From Paraburkholderia phytofirmans OLGA172 (GTDB lineage Bacteria > Pseudomonadota > Gammaproteobacteria > Burkholderiales > Burkholderiaceae): DNA of 64,000 nt. Position 1 is the stretch's first letter. Each line of letters begins with the position of its first letter. The translations under genes and the position numbers were made by a program. Under the pieces are notes generated by a model that was given only the letters and a program-made list of their open reading frames with translations, was not told where the DNA came from and did no database searches. Shown here piece after piece: positions 56,620 through 64,000 of the stretch. The stretch is from contig NZ_CP014578.1 in NCBI RefSeq assembly GCF_001634365.1, positions 1,674,001 through 1,738,000 on the forward strand. Reading direction: 5' to 3'.

Positions 56620-56820
56620 TCAACGATGTGAAAGCGAGACGACAATGCCGAGCACAATCACATACAGCCCTAGGTCGAAGATCGACCGATGCCAGACGAG
56701 TTTGTAGAAAGGGGAGCGCTCTAGTAGCTTGCGGATCACCAGGTTGATGCCGTAAGCGATCAGCATCATCCACAGCAGCGCGGGGATAAAGACGCCGACA
56801 ATGTCGACTTCACCGATCAT
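56620..56820 (-). CDS. aaeX: DUF1656 protein (AaeX-like)
   Basis: A 66-residue membrane protein starting at MIGEVDIVGVFIP, with AGGAGG at 7 bases. Two hydrophobic segments (FIPALLWMMLIAYGINLVI and LGLYVIVLGIVVSL) and the YKLVWHRSIFDLGLY motif of DUF1656. It lies between the FUSC and fusion-protein genes. Its role is unknown. Confidence 0.9.
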   Translation of the reverse strand: MIGEVDIVGVFIPALLWMMLIAYGINLVIRKLLERSPFYKLVWHRSIFDLGLYVIVLGIVVSLSHR

Positions 56821-56853
56821 CGGGCGCCTCCTGAACATAAAAGAACGCGTCGA

Positions 56854-58920
56854 TCACGATTGCAGAGCTGAGTTCGAGAGCAAGGGCGGCGGCCTGTTCG
56901 GAAAAACCGACAGACGCAGCGCGACGAGTGCATACATCAAGTCAAGCGCTGTGTCGGCCGTTGAAACGCTGACGGTGTCGCCGAGCGCCGTGTCGATTGC
57001 GCCGAGCAGCGCCGCTGGGGGTTCCTCGCGGCGATCGTGCTCGATGCAGTTCAGGAAATGCTGCTGGACCCCGGCCAACACGCGGTCGATGGCCGCACGC
57101 AATGGCGGCTGCACCTTCTCGCGTTCAACCTGCAGGTCAAGCGCGTTTAGTCCCGCTCGCATATCGCGGAAGCTATCGATCGAAGGATGTTGGGGGGTAT
57201 CCGTCGACGCCAGTCGCGGCAGAAGTTGGATCAACCGGTCGAGCATGCGCGCCGCCATATTGCGCTGTTCCTCGAGCGGATGGGGCGAGGCGGCGGCCAC
57301 CAGGTCTTGCCAGCTTGAGCGAATCAGCCGCCGGGCGGCCAGTTCAGCGCCGAAAGGCCGCGTCACGCGTGTCCACAGGTAAGCGAACAACACGCCGATC
57401 ACCGCCGCGAGGTTGCTGTTGATATAGGTCTGGAAGTTCGCGTCGTATGCGCTCTGGAGGCTGATGAAATTTGCCGTGTTGACCGCGGTCAACACGGCCA
57501 TCAGAGCGAAGCGGGGCTGCGGGATCAGCGTGCCGACACAGATGAACGGCACCGCGAACCAGATAACCAGCATCGCGAAGTCGTGTGCGTTCGGAAGAAT
57601 GACGAACAGATAGAGCCCAGCGACGACTACGCTCAGCGCCGCCGCAATGAAGGTGCGGAAAAGCTGTGGCGCGGGATCGTCGAGCGCCGCGAAGAAGCAG
57701 ACGCCGATCGCTGCGACTGAGGCTGCGGCCGCACCGTCCTGCCAGCCAGACTCGATCCATAGTGCGCATGCGAGTAACACAGCGCCTGCTGCCGTTACGG
57801 TCGAGAAGAGCATGATCCCGCGATCGAGAAACCGCTCGACGCCGCCCAGCCGCCAATGGCAGAACTGAGGTGTCCACCATGCCACCTTGTCTTCGGCAAT
57901 CATGTGTTGCAATGTGACGCAGTCCTGCCAAAGATCGATTAGCAGCCTCAGCCGCCACAGCATGCTGGAGAACAGCGCGCCTTCCCAGGCCCGCAGGGCT
58001 TCAGGCGTGGGCTCGAGTTGGCCGAGTTCGGCACGCAGTTGCTCTGCGGACTGTTTCACATCGTGGTCGGTGTGCTCGCCGGGATACCGTCGGGTCAGTT
58101 CGATCCACTCGCTGATCTTGTCGACGATGCCCGTCATCACTTTCTGCGCCGGCGCCTGGCTGCCTCGGAATGCATGCAGCGGGTCGGCTAGAGACGAAAT
58201 GACCGGCATCAGTAAGCTCATCCGGCCGCGCAGTTCGCGCGCTTGACGAACCACCTCAGGCCGTGTGTGGTCATAGCTGAGCTGGCTCAGCAACACTTCC
58301 AGCCCGTTGATCGTTGCCGCCATGCGCTGGCTGCAGGCCGACATTTCGTTGCCACCTGGGCGTCCTGCGAGTGTCTCAGCAGCGTAGAAGGCCGCGTCGC
58401 GGAACCATGCGGCCGTCCGCTCGGCCAACACCGGCGCTAGCTTGCTCGGCAGGATCACAGTGTTGACGATGCTCGCGCAGACGATGCCGAGCACGATCTC
58501 CTCGGCGCGGGAGACCGCCACATCGAAAACAGTCGCTGGATTGGATACGGTCGGAAAGGCAATCAACGGAAGGGTGTAGGCGGCGAGCATGAACGTATAC
58601 GATCGCGCCGTGCGGTCCGCGATCGCCAGATAAAGCATGATTCCCACCCACAGCGCGACTGCGAGGCTGAGTAGATAGGGCGCCTCGACCAGTGGTGGCA
58701 CCAGTGCGATCGAAGCAGCTGCGCCGAGCAGGGTGCCCAGCGTGCGATACATTGCCTTTGAAGTGGTCGCGCCGACGAACGGATTTGAGACGATATAGAC
58801 CGACGCCATTGCCCAGTAGGGGCGCGGCAGCTCGAGCCTTAGCGCGATATAGAGTGCGACCATGGATGCGCAGAAGGTCTTCAGCGAGAAAATCCAGTCG
58901 CGGGACGATGGCAGCATCAT
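56854..58920 (-). CDS. aaeB: FUSC-family aromatic acid exporter (AaeB-like)
   Basis: A 688-residue inner-membrane pump. N-terminal block WIFSLKTFCASMVALYIALRLELPRPYWAMASVYIVSNPFVGATTSKAMYRTLGTLLGAA is the AaeB signature; a second membrane block lies at about residues 365-520 (IGVCFFAALDDPAPQLFRTF). The first gene of the four-gene minus-strand operon (FUSC, DUF1656, fusion protein, channel), all closely spaced. Complete. By family it exports hydroxylated aromatic carboxylic acids; the LysR gene at 59623-60513 lies upstream in the same orientation. Confidence 0.93.
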   Translation of the reverse strand: MMLPSSRDWIFSLKTFCASMVALYIALRLELPRPYWAMASVYIVSNPFVGATTSKAMYRTLGTLLGAAASIALVPPLVEAPYLLSLAVALWVGIMLYLAIADRTARSYTFMLAAYTLPLIAFPTVSNPATVFDVAVSRAEEIVLGIVCASIVNTVILPSKLAPVLAERTAAWFRDAAFYAAETLAGRPGGNEMSACSQRMAATINGLEVLLSQLSYDHTRPEVVRQARELRGRMSLLMPVISSLADPLHAFRGSQAPAQKVMTGIVDKISEWIELTRRYPGEHTDHDVKQSAEQLRAELGQLEPTPEALRAWEGALFSSMLWRLRLLIDLWQDCVTLQHMIAEDKVAWWTPQFCHWRLGGVERFLDRGIMLFSTVTAAGAVLLACALWIESGWQDGAAAASVAAIGVCFFAALDDPAPQLFRTFIAAALSVVVAGLYLFVILPNAHDFAMLVIWFAVPFICVGTLIPQPRFALMAVLTAVNTANFISLQSAYDANFQTYINSNLAAVIGVLFAYLWTRVTRPFGAELAARRLIRSSWQDLVAAASPHPLEEQRNMAARMLDRLIQLLPRLASTDTPQHPSIDSFRDMRAGLNALDLQVEREKVQPPLRAAIDRVLAGVQQHFLNCIEHDRREEPPAALLGAIDTALGDTVSVSTADTALDLMYALVALRLSVFPNRPPPLLSNSALQS

Positions 58921-59204
58921 TCAGATTCCGCGTTTAGTGTTTGGCAGCGTTGTGAGGGGCGGGAGCGATCGTCCTGAACAGGCGTGGGGCTGTCGCGGGC
59001 CGGCGTGCTAATCCCCTTCAGCTGTTCGGCGTGCATCGTGACCAGATCAGCTTCGATCTCGTCGCGCGACGCGGGGGCGGATTCGGGAAATCAGGTGCTT
59101 TGCCTAACTCGCGCATATTGTCCTTGGGGCGAGCTATGAGGTTCGCGCGGACGTTTGGCACCTCGAGACGCGGGCGGGTCGCCATCCCGGGAGAGCGCTC
59201 TGCC
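58921..59204. other. Region between FUSC gene and FUSC relic
   Basis: 280 bases with no intact gene; on the minus strand fragmentary frames (EIEADLVTMHAEQL) could belong to the neighbouring relic but cannot be assigned. The promoter of the aae-type operon should be here. Confidence 0.4.
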
Positions 59205-59340
59205 GCACGTGAGCAGGTGGTCGCGATTGCGCCGCAGATGCGATGAAGTCCATGAATTTTGCAGGTCAAGTTTGAGCGGTTGGTGCGCCTGATTGAGGTT
59301 CGCTCGGATCTTCTGCAACTGCACCATCAGCGGGTTGATG
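59205..59340 (-). pseudogene. FUSC exporter scrap
   Basis: The minus strand reads INPLMVQLQKIRANLNQAHQ..LKLDLQNSWTSSHLRRNRDHL, which aligns without gaps to IRPLTAKLRASSTNLKQAN..LKADLEQAWVSPHLNRNRVRL of the FUSC gene at 3845-4885. Nothing of the membrane part remains. It is a relic of a second gene of that subtype. Confidence 0.7.
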
Positions 59341-59622
59341 TGTTCGCGTCTTGGCTCGCCTTTGGAAAACAGGGTAATTGTAGTAACCGCAATTTTGCTT
59401 CCATCATGATGGGATTTTCCGCGTCCTATTCCCGACATATCCTGCTCGATCTGCGAAACTTGGGCTCCAATGGACGGGCGGAAAAGCCATCGGCTGGAAG
59501 ATCGAAATCTGTCGGTCCATTCTATATATGTCGAACGCGCTTCTCAATTCGATTTGACTGAGATTTAATTCAGAAAAATTGAATTATTGGTATCCACGCC
59601 GACGTGGCGTGTCGCACGTCAA
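59341..59622. other. Intergenic, nothing recognised
   Basis: About 280 bases downstream of the LysR gene at 59623 without a recognisable gene; AT-rich around 59530-59590. Confidence 0.4.
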
Positions 59623-60513
59623 TCACGCATGGAGATATTCCTGAGCTACCTCGCTGAAGCCTTTGACGAAGGGCGAAGGGTCGTTCTTCCTAACCACCAA
59701 AAAAAGAGCAGACACTTCATTCACGTCCAGAAAGTCGCGAAACACTAATCCCGGGAGCTGGACGACGCTGACAGACCTTGGAATCACCGCAACACCATGA
59801 CCGGAAGCGACGTGTGCCAGCGCAGTGATGAAGTCCTTGGTTTTGGTCTCGACCTTCGGAATGAAGCCTGCGTGCTCCCCGATCGCCAGCAGGTGCTTCG
59901 CAAATCCAAGGTCCTTCTCGAATTGCGGCGCGACAAAGGTTTCATTTGCCAAATCGGCCGCGCGGACCGACACGCCGGCGGCGAGGCGATGATTCGACGA
60001 CATGGCAACGACCATCGGTTCGCGCGATATGCAAAGCTGCTCGAATTCTTCAGGATCACCTGCAACGGTGCGTACAACGCACACATCGAGCTTGCCGTCT
60101 TGCAGGAGTTGGATCTGAAGGGGGCTTTCCATTGCATGCAATGAAGTCCGAACAGCGCCATATCGGGTGTGATATCGAGTGAGGAGGGACTGAACAGCGC
60201 CGGAGCAGACAGATGAGAAGACGTAGCCAATTTCGATCGAGCCGAGTTGTCCTCGACCGGCCATTGTCGCAACTCGCTTTGCGTTTTCTGCACTATCGAG
60301 CGTCTGCCGCGCATGCTCAAGAAACATCTGTCCCGCGGTGGTCAACTCTACTGAGCGTTTTGTGCGGGCGACCAACTGAACCTGTAGTTCTTTTTCGAGT
60401 GATTGCAACTGCATGCTCAGAGCCGAGGGTGCAATGTCGAGCGCCTCAGCGGCTTTGGAAAAGTGAAGATTCTCGGCCAGGGCGACGAAGTATCTAAGCT
60501 GCTTCAGGTCCAT
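59623..60513 (-). CDS. LysR-family transcriptional regulator
   Basis: A 296-residue LysR protein. HTH: MDLKQLRYFVALAENLHFSKAAEALDIAPSALSMQLQSLEKELQVQLVARTKRSVELT. Effector domain with GSIEIGYVFSSVCSGAVQSLL and the C-terminal VNEVSALFLVVRKNDPSPFVKGFSEVA. It resembles the BenM/CatM/CbbR-like aromatic-compound group. It is 700 bases upstream of, and in the same direction as, the aae-type operon, a possible target. Another LysR group than that at 44464. Confidence 0.92.
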   Translation of the reverse strand: MDLKQLRYFVALAENLHFSKAAEALDIAPSALSMQLQSLEKELQVQLVARTKRSVELTTAGQMFLEHARQTLDSAENAKRVATMAGRGQLGSIEIGYVFSSVCSGAVQSLLTRYHTRYGAVRTSLHAMESPLQIQLLQDGKLDVCVVRTVAGDPEEFEQLCISREPMVVAMSSNHRLAAGVSVRAADLANETFVAPQFEKDLGFAKHLLAIGEHAGFIPKVETKTKDFITALAHVASGHGVAVIPRSVSVVQLPGLVFRDFLDVNEVSALFLVVRKNDPSPFVKGFSEVAQEYLHA

Positions 60514-60827
60514 GTGGTGTTGAGTCCGGGTTGATGTTCTAACGAGCTGTTATCAGATTCGATTCTATGTCTTAACGCGTGGCGATTGCTTGCTGGCGGT
60601 ACAAGCACCGCTGCGGCCCCAGCCTATTGCTGATGGGCTTTGCTAGTCAGAGGTCGAGTTGCGGTAAGGCCAGCATTGCGTTGCGACCGTGTAGACTAGT
60701 TGTCAAGCTTTGCATGTCACGAAATGGCGATCCTGGTCAACAGGCTGTGGGGCCTGCTTTCCCTGCGAAAGTAGAGATGCGACGGATAGCGATCAGGCGA
60801 GGTCGACGGCCGGACAAGGGAGGGGCA
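60514..60827. other. Divergent intergenic region
   Basis: 314 bases between the LysR gene and the kinase gene. It should carry both promoters; no specific site was identified. It ends in GGGAGGGG, the ribosome site of the kinase gene. Confidence 0.5.
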
Positions 60828-63800
60828 GTGACCATCGTAAATCATCAGATCTTTGACCGGATCTGCACGACAACGGGTTCAGAGCTCTACCATGGCCGCC
60901 GCTTGACGGACGGGATGGCGGTGCTGGTGAAACTGCTCCGCCCTGAACGCGCCGACGCTGCGCGGGCCGCTGGTTTCAGGCGCGAATACCTGCTACTACA
61001 ATCGCTGAAGGTCGCAGGGATTGCCCAGCCGCTCGCCCTGATCGACGAACGCGGATGTCCGGCGCAGCTGCTGGAAGGCTTTGCTGGTGAGTCGCTCGAA
61101 GCCGTGTTAGGTGGCGCTCCGCAAATGCCACTTTCGGTTTGCCTAAGTATCGCCCACCACCTGGCCGATGCGTTGGCGGAAATCCATACCGCGCAGGTCA
61201 TTCATCGAGATATCCGGCCTGCCAATATTCTGGTCGTGCCACAGACGGGGCAGGTTCTGCTGGTGGATTTCAGCGTTGCGACGGCCGGGGAACCTGACAC
61301 TGTCTCGCCCGAGGGCGTCTTCGGACCCTCACACGATTGGGCCTACGTTTCTCCCGAGCAAACCGGCCGCATGAATCGTCCGCTTGATTTCCGGACCGAT
61401 TTCTATTCGATGGGCGTGTTGCTCTATCGCATGCTGACCGGTCAGCTGCCGTTTCAGGCGAATGACCCATTGGAATGGACGCATTGCCACATCGCGCGCA
61501 TGCCACCATCGGCTTGCGACATCGCGCCCGCGGTCCCGCAAGCGGTGTCGGGTATCGTGATGAAACTGTTGGCGAAACTACCGGACGACCGCTACCAAAG
61601 CGCGCGCGGGCTGCAGGCCGATCTCGATCGGTGCCTGACGCAATGGCAGGACTCAGGACGCATCGAGCCGTTCCGACTCGGCGCGGACGATATCCCGGAG
61701 CGCTTCCAGATCCCGCACAAACTGTACGGGCGCGACCCGGAAGTAGAGACGCTCCTCGCCGCATTTGAACGCATGGCAGCAACCGGCCGGGCGGCGGTGG
61801 CAACCGTCTCCGGGTACTCGGGAATCGGCAAGTCGGCGCTGGTCGATGCATTGCGCAAGCCGATTGTCGCGAAGCGTGGCTACTTCATTTCGGGCAAGTT
61901 CGAACAGTACCAGCGCGACATTCCGTATGCCACCATCACGCAGGCGTTTCGCGATCTGGTGCGGCAACTGCTGGCGGAAAGCGAAGCGCGTATCGCTGGC
62001 TGGCGGCGACAGATCCAGTCAGCGGTCGGGGTCAATGGCCAGCTTATTGTCGATGTGCTGCCCCAGATCGAGATCATCATCGGCAAGCAACCGCCCATAC
62101 CGGCACTGCCGCCGACCGAGGCACAAAACCGGTTCCGTATGGTGTTCCGGCAACTCATCGCGGTGTTCACGAGCCAGGAGCATCCGCTGGTCCTCTTCCT
62201 GGACGACCTGCAGTGGATCGACGCGGCCAGCCTGGCGCTCATCGAGCACCTGCTCAGCCACCCGGACACGCGCTATCTGCTGCTGATCGGCGCCTACCGA
62301 GATAATGAAGTCAGCGCCGCGCATCCGCTGACGACCTGTCTCGATACGATCCGCAACAGTGGCGCGACGGTGGTCAACATTCAGCTCGCGCCATTGCCGC
62401 TCGTGCATCTGAACCGTTTGATGGCCGACACGCTCAACGCGCAACCCGCGTCCTGCGAGCCGCTTACGCGCCTGGTCTGTGAACGCACGGAGGGTAACCC
62501 GTTCTTCTTTATCCAGTTCCTCGATGCGCTGCACAGGGAGGGATTGCTGCGGTACGATGCGCAACACCATGCGTGGCAGTGGGACCTTGATCAGATCAAG
62601 GCAAAGGACTTCGCCGACAACGTCGCCGACCTGATGGTCGGAAAGTTAATGGCGCTGCCCGCGTCGGCGCAGGAGGCACTGCAGCTGGCCGCTTGCCTGG
62701 GCAACCAGTTCGATCTGCGTCATCTGGCGCTGGTCAGCCAGGAATCAGAGATCGACGCTCGCCTGCGCCTTGCGGCGGCGGTGGACGAAAGCTTGATCTT
62801 GTGCACCCATACCTGCGGCAAGTTCCTGCATGACCGGATCCAGCAGGCGGCGTATTTACTGAATACCGAAACGCACCGTGCTGAAGTTCACCTGCGCATT
62901 GGCCGGATGCTGCTGGCGAGCATGACGGCCGACGAACTCGCCGGACATCTCTTCGATGTCGCAAATCAGTTCAATAGGGGCGCCGCACTGCTGGTCGATC
63001 GGGACGAGAGGGCGCAGGTGGCCACGATCAACCTGCGTGCCGGACGAAAGGCCAAGGCATTAGCAGCCTATGCGTCGGCGTGCGTGTATTTTTCGGTCGG
63101 CATGGACCTGTTCGACGAAAGCGACTGGGCCAGCCAGTACGAACTCATGTTCAGCCTGTGGCTCGGACGTGCGGAGTCCGAGTTTCTGAGCGGTCACTTC
63201 GACACGGCCGAGCGAATGATTGGGCAGTTACAGCAGCGCGGGATGTCGAAAGTCGACCTGGCGGCTGCCTATCATCTCGAGGTTGAGATGCATGTCGTGA
63301 AGTCGGAGAACCGACAAGCTGTGGCGAGCGCGCTCGCTTGTCTGAACATGCTCGGCATTGACATCCCCGCACACCCGAGCTGGGAGCAGGTCCAGGCCGA
63401 ATATGAGGCAGTCTGGCGTAACCTGCAGGGGCGTCCGATCGAGAGCCTGATCGATCTGCCGCTGATGACCGATCCCGAGCTGGAGGCCGCGATGCGTCTG
63501 TCGGCCATCTTCGCCGCCGCTTACTTTACCAACCTCCGTTTTTTTTGCCTGGTCGCCTGCCGCTTCGTGAATATCAGCATGCAGCACGGGATGAGCGACG
63601 GCTCCCCGTTCGCCTATGGCAACCTCGGATTCATGCTCGGTCCGTTCTTTCACCGTTACCAAGAGGGTTATCTCTTCAGCAGGCTCGCGTGCGAGCTGGT
63701 CGAGAAGCATGGCTTCATCGCCGACCAGGCAAAGGTCCACTACGGAGTGGGAACTGTTGCCCTCTGGACGCAACCGACCGTGATCGCGGTCGATCTCAAT

Positions 63801-64000
63801 CGGGCGGCCTGTCGCCTTGCGACCGAGACGGGAGATCTTGCCACGGCTTGTTATAGCTATGAGCAGACTGTCACGAACCTTCTTCTGCGGAACGATCCGC
63901 TCGACGCGGCGTGGCGCGAATCGGAGATCGCCATGGACCTCGTCCGGAGGGCCGGGTTTGGCGACGTCAAGGACGTCATCGTGAGCCAGCAACGCTTCAT
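60828..64000 (+). CDS. Serine/threonine kinase-AAA ATPase signalling protein, 3' end outside window
   Basis: A frame open from GTG 60828 (GGGAGGGG upstream) to the window edge, 1057 codons so far. Domains: an N-terminal protein-kinase-like domain (invariant-lysine position K35 in MAVLVKLL; HRDIRPANIL near 126; the DFG position reads DFS; SPEQTGRMNRPLDFRTDFYSMGVLLYRMLTG), then an AAA16-type ATPase with P-loop SGYSGIGKSAL near 327 and Walker B LFLDDLQWID near 455, then helical TPR-like sequence. The family usually continues with GAF and histidine-kinase domains (total about 1,700-1,900 residues), which would lie to the right. Role: probably a multi-input stress or nutrient sensor; ligand unknown. 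Whether the kinase domain is active is uncertain. Confidence 0.85.
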   Translation, partial: MTIVNHQIFDRICTTTGSELYHGRRLTDGMAVLVKLLRPERADAARAAGFRREYLLLQSLKVAGIAQPLALIDERGCPAQLLEGFAGESLEAVLGGAPQMPLSVCLSIAHHLADALAEIHTAQVIHRDIRPANILVVPQTGQVLLVDFSVATAGEPDTVSPEGVFGPSHDWAYVSPEQTGRMNRPLDFRTDFYSMGVLLYRMLTGQLPFQANDPLEWTHCHIARMPPSACDIAPAVPQAVSGIVMKLLAKLPDDRYQSARGLQADLDRCLTQWQDSGRIEPFRLGADDIPERFQIPHKLYGRDPEVETLLAAFERMAATGRAAVATVSGYSGIGKSALVDALRKPIVAKRGYFISGKFEQYQRDIPYATITQAFRDLVRQLLAESEARIAGWRRQIQSAVGVNGQLIVDVLPQIEIIIGKQPPIPALPPTEAQNRFRMVFRQLIAVFTSQEHPLVLFLDDLQWIDAASLALIEHLLSHPDTRYLLLIGAYRDNEVSAAHPLTTCLDTIRNSGATVVNIQLAPLPLVHLNRLMADTLNAQPASCEPLTRLVCERTEGNPFFFIQFLDALHREGLLRYDAQHHAWQWDLDQIKAKDFADNVADLMVGKLMALPASAQEALQLAACLGNQFDLRHLALVSQESEIDARLRLAAAVDESLILCTHTCGKFLHDRIQQAAYLLNTETHRAEVHLRIGRMLLASMTADELAGHLFDVANQFNRGAALLVDRDERAQVATINLRAGRKAKALAAYASACVYFSVGMDLFDESDWASQYELMFSLWLGRAESEFLSGHFDTAERMIGQLQQRGMSKVDLAAAYHLEVEMHVVKSENRQAVASALACLNMLGIDIPAHPSWEQVQAEYEAVWRNLQGRPIESLIDLPLMTDPELEAAMRLSAIFAAAYFTNLRFFCLVACRFVNISMQHGMSDGSPFAYGNLGFMLGPFFHRYQEGYLFSRLACELVEKHGFIADQAKVHYGVGTVALWTQPTVIAVDLNRAACRLATETGDLATACYSYEQTVTNLLLRNDPLDAAWRESEIAMDLVRRAGFGDVKDVIVSQQRF

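Noticed and set aside
1..64000. tRNA, rRNA, CRISPR array, toxin-antitoxin pair, conjugation or partition genes
   Set aside because: None was recognised by eye on either strand; a tRNA scan would be needed to exclude small RNA genes completely.

Overview
The window reads as Burkholderiaceae DNA (Paraburkholderia/Caballeronia type). This is inferred from high-GC coding, four DUF4148 paralogues, a DUF3331 protein, Burkholderia-type porin fragments, many LysR regulators and IS5/IS3/IS110 elements typical of that group. The density of IS elements and broken genes suggests a secondary replicon or an accessory chromosomal region. No rRNA, tRNA, CRISPR array or replication origin was recognised.

Layout. 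1-3037: acyl-CoA synthetase (cut by the window edge), SDR dehydrogenase and enoyl-CoA hydratase, probably one acyl-CoA catabolic set. 3.4-9.1 kb: decayed DNA with an IS4/Tn5-like transposase relic, a FUSC exporter gene split by an IS3 element (3-bp AAG duplication) and a porin pseudogene split by an IS5 element. 9.1-13 kb: a VOC protein divergent from an HxlR regulator, a DUF4148 gene, an SDR and a deleted acyl-CoA ligase. 13.2-18.4 kb: a MalT-like regulator pseudogene interrupted by an IS5 element (4-bp CTAG duplication), itself interrupted by an IS110-family element, then a ligase fragment and an IS427-type element with a nonsense codon. 18.4-23 kb: citrate synthase, a second DUF4148 gene, a LysR regulator and an AEC transporter.

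23.4-31.4 kb holds two tripartite efflux loci back to back: an intact ytcA-mdtNOP-like operon, and an outer membrane factor/DUF1656/membrane-fusion locus whose FUSC pump survives only as a remnant. 31.6-36.7 kb: LysR and porin relics, an NADPH-dependent oxidoreductase, a tandem pair of DUF4148 units and an alpha-oxoamine-synthase-type PLP enzyme. 37.6-40.5 kb: two small phage-type genes, a citrate synthase scrap and an orphan FUSC exporter. 41.5-50.5 kb: BON, CYTH, CoA-transferase, LysR, a divergent RpoD-like sigma factor, a possible tiny ORF, DUF3331 and MarR genes.

50.5-54 kb is a glutarate-type module (CaiB/BaiF CoA-transferase and gcdH, divergent from a gcdR-like LysR gene, with a 12-bp-arm palindrome between). 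54.2-58.9 kb is a complete aae-type operon (FUSC, DUF1656, membrane fusion protein, outer membrane factor), followed by another FUSC relic, a LysR gene, and the start of a large kinase/AAA ATPase signalling protein that runs off the right edge.

Two themes stand out. Six loci carry FUSC-family exporters or their remains within 56 kb, suggesting repeated gain and loss of aromatic-acid or small-molecule efflux. Four DUF4148 genes share a near-identical promoter and leader, suggesting one regulon of small secreted proteins of unknown function.
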